Assembly (NCBI GenBank): GCA_028698975.1
Contig: JAQVVK010000085.1
Span: 1-8,992, forward strand
From: Victivallaceae bacterium
GTDB lineage: Bacteria; Verrucomicrobiota; Lentisphaeria; Victivallales; Victivallaceae
Direction of reading: 5' to 3'
Length of the DNA: 8,992 nucleotides
This document shows positions 1-5,625 of this stretch, piece by piece. Under the pieces are notes generated by a model. It saw only the letters and a list, made by a program, of their open reading frames with translations. It was not told the origin of the DNA and did not search any database. Both the position numbers and the translations under genes were made by a program. The stretch's first letter is position 1, and every line of letters begins with the position of its first letter.

Positions 1-1
1 C

Positions 2-415
2 AACCTCTGGGGATTGAAAAAGCTGGGAGCCGATATAACTCTGGCCGGGCCGTCAACGCTGGTGCCGCGCGAGTTTGAAACGCTCGGCGTGAAAGTGTGT
101 CACAATCTGCGGGACGCGATTCAGGGGGCTGACGTGGTCAATCTGCTGCGTATACAGCACGAGCGGCAGACGGCCGGATTCTTTCCAAGTGTCGGCGAAT
201 ACGCCCGCTTTTTCGGTATCAACCGTGATACCATGAAGTGGGTCAAGCCGGATGCGCTTATTATGCATCCCGGCCCGATCAATCGTGATATTGAGCTGTC
301 CAGCGAGGTGGCCGACGGGCCGAACTCGGTGATTCTTGAGCAGGTGACCAACGGGCTTGCCGTGCGTATGGCGGTACTCTTTTTAGTTGCGGGGTGTGTA
401 AAACATGGGCGGTAA
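2..415 (+). CDS. pyrB: Aspartate carbamoyltransferase catalytic subunit, C-terminal part (5' end outside window)
   Basis: This cytosolic enzyme joins carbamoyl phosphate to L-aspartate to give N-carbamoyl-L-aspartate, the first committed step of pyrimidine synthesis. Only the last 137 residues are visible, reading from base 2; this is most of the aspartate-binding domain. The visible part has the block LLRIQHERQ (residues 48-56), a SVGEYARFFGI segment that follows it in this family, and the hallmark HPGPINRDIE loop (about residues 89-98), which belongs to the substrate-binding site. It ends with the usual C-terminal helix (QVTNGLAVRMAVLFLVAG). The stop overlaps the start of pyrC by 11 bp, as expected for a pyrBC operon. 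The residues seen show no break or odd substitution. Ornithine carbamoyltransferase is the main alternative, but the loop sequence and the pyrC neighbour favour PyrB. Confidence 0.95.
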   Translation, partial: NLWGLKKLGADITLAGPSTLVPREFETLGVKVCHNLRDAIQGADVVNLLRIQHERQTAGFFPSVGEYARFFGINRDTMKWVKPDALIMHPGPINRDIELSSEVADGPNSVILEQVTNGLAVRMAVLFLVAGCVKHGR

Positions 416-1679
416 ATTCATTCTTAAGGGTGCGCGGGTCATCGACCCGGTGCGCGGTATCGACGCGGTTGGCGACATTGGCGTGGCCGACGGTGTGATC
501 GTCAACCCGGCATCAATAAAGGGCGGCGAAACGGTCGATCTTGCCGGTAAAACGATTTCTCCGGGATTCATTGATTTGCATGTGCATTTGCGTCAGCCGG
601 GCAATACGGTGGCCGAAACCGTAGGTTCCGGCACCCGGGCGGCGGCGGCGGGCGGGTTCACCTCGATCGTCGCCATGCCCAACACCAACCCGGCCGCCGA
701 CAACGCCGGTGCGATCGAACTGCTTAAAAAGATCGCCGCCCGTGACGGCGTGGTCAAGGTGCTGCCTTGCGGCTGCATGACCAAAAATTATGCCGGGGCG
801 GAAATGTCCGGTATCGGTTCGCTTAAAGCGGCCGGAGTTGTCGCTTTGAGTGACGACGGCCACTGCATACAGGATCACGCCCTGATGCGTCATGTGGTCG
901 AGTATGCCAAGAGCTTTGAATTGCCGATTTTGGATCATTGTGAAGACAGCAATCTGGCGGCTGATGGCGTTATGCACGAGGGATTGTGGTCGGTGCTGCT
1001 TGGCATGCGCGGCATTTCGGAGGCGTCCGAGGAGCTGATGATCGCGCGAAACATAATTTTAGCCCGCAATATCGGCTGGCGTATTCACATGCAGCATGTG
1101 AGCGTCAAGGAGAGCGTCGCATTGTTGCGTCGCGCCCGCGTGGAGGGGGTGCCGGTTACCGGCGAAGCCACTCCGCATCATTTGACGTTGACCGATGAAA
1201 ACGTCAAGAAATATGACACCAACTATAAAATGAATCCGCCGCTGCGCTCGGAAGCCGACCGGCAGGCGTTGATTTCGGGGGTTGCCGACGGGGTGATAAC
1301 GGTCATAGCCACCGATCACGCGCCGCACACGTCAACGGCCAAAATGGTTGAGTTTGACAACGCGCCGTTTGGCATTGTCGGGCTGGAGACCGCCTTTGCG
1401 GTGGTTCACAACGAATTGTGCGGCAAGGGTGTGATCGACTTGGCAAGGTTGATCCGGCTTTTCACCGCCGGGCCGGCGGAAGTGCTTGGCATGAAAGATT
1501 ATTCGCTGGCCGAGGGCAACCCGGCCGACATCACGGTGATCGATCCCGCCGAATGCTGGACGATTGACAAAAACAAGTTTTATTCGCAGTCGCGCAATAC
1601 CCCGTTTGACGGTTGTGAAGTTACCGGGCGGGTCAAGGCAACCATGGTGGACGGTAATTTTGTCTACAGGGAGTTGTAA
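405..1679 (+). CDS. pyrC: Dihydroorotase, type I
   Basis: The enzyme cyclises N-carbamoyl-L-aspartate to dihydroorotate, the step directly after PyrB, in the cytosol. The 424-aa length fits the bacterial type I family. A full amidohydrolase metal site is visible: H59 and H61 in DLHVH, D151 in SDDG, H178 in DHCE, H231 in QHVS and D304 in ATDHAPH. From family knowledge, this set matches enzymes in which an aspartate (here D151) bridges the two zincs instead of a carboxylated lysine. The substrate-binding MPNTNP block is at 91-96. The common HLREPG motif reads HLRQPG (61-66), a mild variant. The ATG at 405 is chosen because a GGGGTG ribosome binding site lies 8 nt upstream, inside the end of pyrB. 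The gene overlaps pyrB by 11 bp and is 3 bp from the next gene, so translation is probably coupled. Confidence 0.96.
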   Translation: MGGKFILKGARVIDPVRGIDAVGDIGVADGVIVNPASIKGGETVDLAGKTISPGFIDLHVHLRQPGNTVAETVGSGTRAAAAGGFTSIVAMPNTNPAADNAGAIELLKKIAARDGVVKVLPCGCMTKNYAGAEMSGIGSLKAAGVVALSDDGHCIQDHALMRHVVEYAKSFELPILDHCEDSNLAADGVMHEGLWSVLLGMRGISEASEELMIARNIILARNIGWRIHMQHVSVKESVALLRRARVEGVPVTGEATPHHLTLTDENVKKYDTNYKMNPPLRSEADRQALISGVADGVITVIATDHAPHTSTAKMVEFDNAPFGIVGLETAFAVVHNELCGKGVIDLARLIRLFTAGPAEVLGMKDYSLAEGNPADITVIDPAECWTIDKNKFYSQSRNTPFDGCEVTGRVKATMVDGNFVYREL

Positions 1680-1682
1680 TCA

Positions 1683-2837
1683 ATGCCGAATGATGTTGCT
1701 ATCGACGATGTGACCGCTTTTCGACGTCAACTTCACACCATACCGGAACCGGCCGGAGAAGAATTTGAAACCTCAAAGCTGATCCGGGAAAAACTTGTCG
1801 GGCTTGGCATTACGCCGTTTGCACCATTGATCGGCACCGATGTGGTTGCGGACATCTCCGGAGAAGCCGGGCCCGGTCCTTGCGTCGCGCTGCGCGCCGA
1901 CATCGACGCTCTGGCCATAGAAGAAAAGACAGGATTGGCCTATGCTTCGCGCCATAAGGGCTTTATGCACGCCTGCGGTCATGACGGCCACACCGCCATG
2001 CTGATGGGGGCGGCGGCGGAGCTTTGGCGGCGCCGCAAAGAGTTCGGCGGCACGGTGCGGTTGATTTGGCAACCGGGCGAGGAGGGCAAGGCAATGGCGC
2101 GCCAGCTGGTGGCGGCCGGGGTGTTGGAGCGAGTGCCGAAACCGGCCATGATCACCGCGTTGCACGGAGATGTGTCGCTTTCGGTGGGTTCGTTCGGGCT
2201 GCGCAACGGTGCAATAATGGCTTCAAGCGCACACTTTTATATTACGATAAAGGGCAAGGGTGGGCACAGCAGCCGCCCGCATCTTGCGATTGACCCCATC
2301 TTGGCGGCGGCGGAGTTTGTGCTTAAACTGCGTGCGAATTTCCCGTTGAGCAACGATCAGGTGGTGGTGACCACCTGTACGATAAAAGGCGGAGAAATGA
2401 GCAACGTCATTCCGGATGAAGTAAAGATCTCCGGCACCTGCCGTACGCTTTCCGGGGAAATGGAGCGGATCGTCGAGATGAAATTCCGTGCTCTTCTGGA
2501 GGAATTTTCGGCGGCTTACGGTACAACCTATGATCTTGTTTACGATGCTGCCTACCATGTTGTACTCAACGATCCGAGCGTGACCGACATTTCCCGGGAG
2601 GTTATTCGCCGCGCATTTGGCGCGGGGCATCTGGTGGAGTTGAGCCGTTCGTCGATGGGAGCCGAGGATTTCGGGTCCTATTTGCAATACATTCCCGGAG
2701 TCTATGTTAAAGTCGGGGTGGCTCCGCGCAATGGCGAGCTGCATAACTGTTACTTTGATTTTAATGACGCAAGTTTGCCGTACGGTGTGCGTTATTTGGT
2801 CGAGTGGAGTTTGGCCGCCCTAAAAGAATTGGCATGA
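1683..2837 (+). CDS. M20 family (M20D-type) amidohydrolase, N-acyl-amino acid or hippurate hydrolase-like
   Basis: This 384-aa protein is a metal-dependent hydrolase of the aminoacylase/hippurate hydrolase branch of peptidase family M20. Members cleave an acyl group from an N-acyl amino acid or a related amide; the substrate cannot be read from this sequence. Visible motifs are ALRADIDAL (69-77), the metal-binding HACGHDGH (96-103) with C98 and H100, PGEEG (131-135) with the catalytic/ligand glutamates E133 and E134, H161 in LHGDV, the dimerisation-domain block GKGGHSSRPH (191-200), GAEDF (326-330) and H354. All expected active-site residues appear present. No signal peptide is visible, so it is probably cytosolic. 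An AGGGAG ribosome binding site (1668-1673) lies 9 nt before the ATG. It sits between pyrC and hemW with almost no spacing. A role in trimming carbamoyl or acyl amino acids is conceivable from position only. Confidence 0.9.
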   Translation: MPNDVAIDDVTAFRRQLHTIPEPAGEEFETSKLIREKLVGLGITPFAPLIGTDVVADISGEAGPGPCVALRADIDALAIEEKTGLAYASRHKGFMHACGHDGHTAMLMGAAAELWRRRKEFGGTVRLIWQPGEEGKAMARQLVAAGVLERVPKPAMITALHGDVSLSVGSFGLRNGAIMASSAHFYITIKGKGGHSSRPHLAIDPILAAAEFVLKLRANFPLSNDQVVVTTCTIKGGEMSNVIPDEVKISGTCRTLSGEMERIVEMKFRALLEEFSAAYGTTYDLVYDAAYHVVLNDPSVTDISREVIRRAFGAGHLVELSRSSMGAEDFGSYLQYIPGVYVKVGVAPRNGELHNCYFDFNDASLPYGVRYLVEWSLAALKELA

Positions 2838-3913
2838 ATTTATACGTCCATATACCGTTTTGCTGGTCAAAGTGCGGCTACTGTGCATTTTATTCGCTGC
2901 CGTCGCCATCTGATGAGCTTATAAAACGGTATATGGCAAAGCTGCTTGACGAATTGAAGGCATACGAGCCGCCGGAAGCGATTTCCACTGTTTACGTTGG
3001 AGGTGGCACGCCGACTTTGCTTACCCCGGATTGGCTGGAGCGGTTGCTGGCCGGGTTGAAGCGTTTCGAGCCGGTTGAATTCTCGGTTGAGGCCAACCCG
3101 GAAACTCTCGATGCCGACAAGGTGGCGGTTTTGCGCCACTATATTACCAGAATCAGCGTCGGAGTGCAGTCGTTTGACCCGTCGCGCCGTGAACTTTTAG
3201 GACGCACCTGCACTCAGACCGCTCTGGAGCGGGCGATGGATTTGGTGGCCGGAGCCGGGTTTTGGCATTGGAATTGCGACCTTATTTATGCGGTTCCGGG
3301 GCAAAGCCGGGCCGATTGGCGCACCGACCTTGAACGGGCGGTGGCGACCGGTTGCGATCATGTGTCATGTTATAATCTTACCGCCGAGGAGGGGGCGCGG
3401 CTGGCCGGTTCGCTTGCTCCATGCGACGACGAAGCCGATTTGATGTGGCGCGACGCCGCCGAGTGTTTGGCGGCAGGCGGGATGCGGCGGTACGAAATAT
3501 CCAATTACGCCCGTCCCGGCGGTGAGTGTCGCCACAATCTTGATGTGTGGCGCGGCGGTCGGCTGGCCGGTTTCGGCGTGGCGGCGGCGGGATTTGATGG
3601 AGTACGCCGTCAAATCGAACCGGCGTCGGTGGAGGCATGGCTTGCCGATGCATATCCTGAACTTGACGAGTTGCCGTGGGAGCGGCGGCTTGATGAGATA
3701 TTTGCGGTGAATCTGCGCACGGCTGACGGTTGGTCGCAGGATTTGTGGGAGCGGCTTCCGGCGCATGACCCGTGGGAGGAGCGTATGCGCCGGGCGCGAG
3801 CTGCGGATCACAATACGCGAAGTGATTTCTGGGATTTTTCCGGCGGAGGCATCCGCTTGACCGAAAAGGGTTTATTGTTTTGGAACGACATTGCCGAGGA
3901 GTTTGTGATATAA
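2834..3913 (+). CDS. hemW: HemW-like radical SAM heme chaperone
   Basis: HemW proteins resemble oxygen-independent coproporphyrinogen oxidase (HemN) but, from family knowledge, act as heme-binding chaperones rather than as the oxidase. The 359-aa protein opens with HIPFCWSKCGYCAFY, giving the CxxxCxxC [4Fe-4S] cluster ligands C10, C14 and C17. The residue two after C17 is phenylalanine, not the fourth cysteine of true HemN, which supports HemW. SAM-binding and core motifs follow: GGGTP (56-60), VEANPE (85-90), ISVGVQSF (107-114), YEISNYA (220-226) and the HN-x-x-x-W block (234-239). A C-terminal winged-helix-like region ends in RLTEKGLLFWNDIAEEFV. An in-frame extension to 2804 is possible, but the ATG at 2834 is preferred because the protein then begins directly with the family's MNLYVHIPFC start and forms an ATGA overlap with the preceding gene. 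Confidence 0.9.
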   Translation: MNLYVHIPFCWSKCGYCAFYSLPSPSDELIKRYMAKLLDELKAYEPPEAISTVYVGGGTPTLLTPDWLERLLAGLKRFEPVEFSVEANPETLDADKVAVLRHYITRISVGVQSFDPSRRELLGRTCTQTALERAMDLVAGAGFWHWNCDLIYAVPGQSRADWRTDLERAVATGCDHVSCYNLTAEEGARLAGSLAPCDDEADLMWRDAAECLAAGGMRRYEISNYARPGGECRHNLDVWRGGRLAGFGVAAAGFDGVRRQIEPASVEAWLADAYPELDELPWERRLDEIFAVNLRTADGWSQDLWERLPAHDPWEERMRRARAADHNTRSDFWDFSGGGIRLTEKGLLFWNDIAEEFVI

Positions 3914-4740
3914 TGGATCATGGTTTGGAACACACCTCGTATGAACCGGCACGGCGTTATCTCTTGGAGATCGCCTACGACGGCACCGCCTACAGAGGTT
4001 GGCAGATACAGCCTCACTCGCCATCGGTGCAGGAGGTGTTGCAGCGGATTCTCACCAAGATGTACGCCGGGCTTCCGATCCATCTTATCGGCAGCAGCCG
4101 CACCGACGCCGGGGTGCATGCGCAGAACTTTGCCGCCAGTTTTTTGGAACCGGTGCGGCCGTCGATCCCGGCGGAGAAACTGCTTAAGGCGGTCAACCGC
4201 CAGTTGCCATGCGACATCAAAATTCATACGGTACGCGAAGTTCCGCTGGGTTTTCACGCCCGTTACGACACGTTGGGCAAGGCGTACACCTATGTGCTCA
4301 ATATGGGTGAGGAGTCGCCTTTTTGCTGCCGCTACACTTGGAAACCGATACACGCGATGAACCCGGAACTCATCCGGGCGGCGGCACAGGTACTGGTGGG
4401 CACTCATGACTTTTCCAGTTTTGTGGTCGAGCGCAGCATGATCGACGAGGCGGTGCGCACCATCTATCGCATTGAGGTGCACACCGTCGGGAAGTTCTGC
4501 TGTGTTACATTTATCGGCAACGGCTTCCTCTATAAGATGATACGCTGTTTCATGGGCACGTTGGAGGCGGCCGGTCACGGCAAATTGTCGCCCGATGCGG
4601 TCAAGCGGATACTTGAAGCCAAAGACCGCAGTGCCGCGCCGGAAACCGCCCCGCCCAACGGATTGTTTCTAATGAAGGTTTTTTACAGTCCGGAGGAGTT
4701 GGCGAACTTCACTCCCGCCGGACTGCCGTTTGCGTATTGA
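3913..4740 (+). CDS. truA: tRNA pseudouridine(38-40) synthase
   Basis: TruA converts uridines 38-40 in the anticodon stem-loop of many tRNAs to pseudouridine; it is a cytosolic dimer needing no cofactor. The 275-aa protein has the usual length and motif order: AYDGTAYRGWQ (21-31), the catalytic block SSRTDAGVHA (61-70) with nucleophile D65, FHARYD (114-119) with KAYTYVLN close behind (123-130), GTHDFSSF (163-170), GNGFLYKMIR (202-211) and the closing APPNGLFL (246-253). The frame is open back to 3880, but the ATG at 3913 is chosen: it follows GAGGAG (3896-3901) by 11 nt and shares one base with the hemW stop (TAATG), the signature of translational coupling. It is the last gene of the rightward cluster. 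The next gene, on the other strand, ends 9 bp beyond its stop, and no hairpin terminator is visible in that gap. Confidence 0.96.
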   Translation: MDHGLEHTSYEPARRYLLEIAYDGTAYRGWQIQPHSPSVQEVLQRILTKMYAGLPIHLIGSSRTDAGVHAQNFAASFLEPVRPSIPAEKLLKAVNRQLPCDIKIHTVREVPLGFHARYDTLGKAYTYVLNMGEESPFCCRYTWKPIHAMNPELIRAAAQVLVGTHDFSSFVVERSMIDEAVRTIYRIEVHTVGKFCCVTFIGNGFLYKMIRCFMGTLEAAGHGKLSPDAVKRILEAKDRSAAPETAPPNGLFLMKVFYSPEELANFTPAGLPFAY

Positions 4741-4749
4741 TGTGATCTG

Positions 4750-4917
4750 TCAGGCACCAAGCCGGGTCAGGCGTTCTTCAAAATGGCGCTTCCTTTGAGT
4801 ATATTCGTTGGTGATGAGTTCGTATTCCGAATCGAGCAATTCAATCTCCTCAAGAAGTTCGAGTTTTGCTTTGGCGAGTTCGATCGGGTTGAGCGTATCC
4901 GGCGTCTGATCTGACAT
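4750..4917 (-). CDS. Small acidic coiled-coil protein, 55 aa, uncharacterised
   Basis: This short gene encodes 55 residues starting MSDQTPDTLNPIELAKAK. From about residue 11 to 53 it is a charged, leucine/isoleucine-spaced helix with 13 acidic and 7 basic residues overall, the pattern of an alpha-helical coiled coil. There is no signal peptide or membrane segment. A GGAGG ribosome binding site lies 4-5 nt before the ATG, and an in-frame TAA just upstream (about 14 nt before the ATG) shows it is a separate start rather than an extension. It overlaps the 3' 151 bp of the preceding leftward gene in a different frame. In this stretch the small frame reads like a real protein, whereas the longer frame reads like out-of-frame translation rich in R, S and N. 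The function is unknown. It may be a partner of the upstream DNA-binding protein, or the detached C-terminus of that protein if a base is missing. Confidence 0.65.
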   Translation of the reverse strand: MSDQTPDTLNPIELAKAKLELLEEIELLDSEYELITNEYTQRKRHFEERLTRLGA

Positions 4918-5369
4918 ACTTCCTCCATAAAGGTTTTATCTTTGGAAAACGTGTTGCGGTGACGGTTGTAAGTTATGACGGTTTCGAGTTCGGGTATGCG
5001 GCTCAGCCGTTGCGTCACCAGCCGGTGCACGGCCTGACGCGACACTTTGCCGCGTACCGCGATCTCACTTAAATGAAGTTCGGGGTGATCGATTTTTTCG
5101 GCAATGATGTCAAGCACCTTGAGGTCGAGAGCCGCCATGAAGCCAATGACTTCGATGAGATCGGCCCGGGTGTACCGGCGGTCGCGTTCGGCGCGTTGCA
5201 GGCGGTTGGCGACGCCATGCGAATTTTCTTGCGTAATTTTTTCCAGCAGCTCCGGCGGCGGAGACTGATCCGCGAACAGGGGCGGATCGGCGGCCTCGGC
5301 GCAATATTTGCGCAGTTTGCAGGAGACACACTCCGGGCGGCGATCAAAAGAGTGACCGTAACATTCCAT
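4767..5369 (-). CDS. Cys-cluster plus helix-turn-helix DNA-binding protein, uncharacterised (C-terminal limit uncertain)
   Basis: I do not recognise a named family. The 200-aa reading begins with four cysteines spaced C3-x10-C14-x2-C17-x5-C23, which could bind zinc or an iron-sulfur cluster. A proline-rich linker (about 36-40) follows, then a helical region, then a convincing helix-turn-helix at about 99-128 (LSEIAVRGKVSRQAVHRLV). It is therefore probably a transcription regulator. The ATG at 5369 is chosen over the upstream in-frame TTG (5381) because GGAG (5379-5376) lies 6 nt before it. Residues 151-200 overlap the 55-aa mini-gene and are unusually rich in R, S and N, so the biological C-terminus may lie near residue 150; a frameshift in the sequence or in nature is possible. 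It is divergent from the XRE-type regulator at 5626 and shares its AT-rich promoter region, suggesting mutual or self-regulation. Confidence 0.75.
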   Translation of the reverse strand: MECYGHSFDRRPECVSCKLRKYCAEAADPPLFADQSPPPELLEKITQENSHGVANRLQRAERDRRYTRADLIEVIGFMAALDLKVLDIIAEKIDHPELHLSEIAVRGKVSRQAVHRLVTQRLSRIPELETVITYNRHRNTFSKDKTFMEEVCQIRRRIRSTRSNSPKQNSNFLRRLNCSIRNTNSSPTNILKGSAILKNA

Positions 5370-5383
5370 TGTAAACTCCAAAA

Positions 5384-5402
5384 ATTAATCGTTTTGTTAA
5401 TT
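5384..5402. repeat. 19-bp direct repeat, copy 1
   Basis: The sequence ATTAATCGTTTTGTTAATT occurs here and again, identically and in the same orientation, at 5502-5520 (118 bp start to start). The ends ATTAA and TTAAT are inverted, so each copy is itself an imperfect dyad. This copy lies just upstream of the GGAG ribosome binding site of the leftward Cys-cluster/HTH gene. It would fall in that gene's leader if transcription starts at the promoter proposed at 5495-5524. It is operator-like; the binding protein is unknown. Confidence 0.85.
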
Positions 5403-5433
5403 AACTCGGCAAAAAAAGAGAAGATTGGTTGTG

Positions 5434-5451
5434 TCAAGTTCCGATTTTCAT
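5434..5451 (-). other. Possible 5-residue leader ORF (MKIGT)
   Basis: On the minus strand an ATG at 5451 is followed by four sense codons and TGA, giving MKIGT. A GGAGGG ribosome binding site (5461-5456) sits 4-5 nt upstream, as strong as those of the real genes here. It lies within the predicted leader of the Cys-cluster/HTH gene, about 65 nt before that gene's ribosome binding site, and is followed by a T-rich run. It may be a translated leader, or a chance match in an AT-rich region. Confidence 0.3.
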
Positions 5452-5494
5452 AATGCCCTCCTGCTTTGAATTGTTGTTTCGTGTTATTGTTTTT

Positions 5495-5524
5495 ATAATA
5501 TATTAATCGTTTTGTTAATTTCAA
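5495..5524 (-). promoter_or_regulatory. Predicted sigma70-type promoter for the leftward Cys-cluster/HTH gene
   Basis: On the minus strand, TTGAAA (5524-5519) is followed after 16 bp by TATATT (5502-5497) or after 18 bp by TATTAT (5500-5495); each -10 matches the consensus at five of six bases. The spacer is almost exactly filled by copy 2 of the 19-bp repeat, so a protein bound there would block polymerase. The -35 overlaps the left arm of the TTCAAGTAA inverted repeat. The predicted transcript has a leader of roughly 120 nt. Confidence 0.55.
5502..5520. repeat. 19-bp direct repeat, copy 2
   Basis: This is a perfect second copy of the repeat at 5384-5402. It occupies the -35/-10 spacer of the predicted leftward promoter, the classic position for a repressor operator. 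The identity ends sharply: the flanking bases differ on both sides. Confidence 0.85.
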
Positions 5525-5562
5525 GTAATAAATATCATTTTTTTCAAAAAAAGTTACTTGAA
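5520..5562. repeat. Inverted repeat TTCAAGTAA / TTACTTGAA between divergent promoters
   Basis: Nine-base perfect arms at 5520-5528 and 5554-5562 are separated by 25 bp of A/T-rich sequence that includes T7-C-A7 (5538-5552). Each arm contributes to the -35 region of one of the two divergent promoters, so both promoters read TTACTTGAA through the -35 in mirror image. This could be a two-site operator that acts on both genes at once. The geometry is seen directly; the function is inferred. Confidence 0.65.
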
Positions 5563-5585
5563 CTTGGCGCAAATTGCGATATAGT
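5558..5585 (+). promoter_or_regulatory. Predicted sigma70-type promoter for the XRE-type regulator gene
   Basis: TTGAAC (5558-5563) is followed after 16 bp by TATAGT (5580-5585), five of six matches to the -10 consensus. The heptamer ATATAGT recurs 10 bp downstream (5579-5585 and 5589-5595). An alternative pair is TTGGCG (5564-5569) with TAATAT (5587-5592), 17 bp apart. The gene's ATG is about 40 nt beyond the -10. Confidence 0.55.
5568..5578. promoter_or_regulatory. Palindrome CGCAAATTGCG, operator-like
   Basis: This is an 11-bp perfect dyad (five-base arms around a central A) in the -35/-10 spacer of the predicted rightward promoter. The leftward promoter carries a different element, the 19-bp repeat, in the equivalent place. 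The two divergent genes may therefore each have their own operator. Confidence 0.45.
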
Positions 5586-5625
5586 GTAATATAGTTAAGT
5601 ATGTTATTAAACAGGGGAGGGGGAA

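Noticed and set aside
513..977. Minus-strand open frame opposite pyrC
   Set aside because: It lies opposite the metal-site coding region of pyrC and has no protein features of its own.
3880..3912. TruA start 11 codons upstream
   Set aside because: It lies inside hemW coding with no good ribosome binding site; the TAATG junction with GAGGAG upstream is a much better start.
3808..4578. Long minus-strand open frame (256 codons) opposite truA and the end of hemW
   Set aside because: It lies opposite coding sequence with full TruA motifs, has no recognisable domain, and its composition is that of an antisense shadow.
5432..5437. Perfect TTGACA on the minus strand, possible -35 closer to the Cys-cluster/HTH gene
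   Set aside because: No acceptable -10 lies 15-19 bp downstream; the sequence there is a T-run and GCCG. The promoter at 5495-5524 is better.
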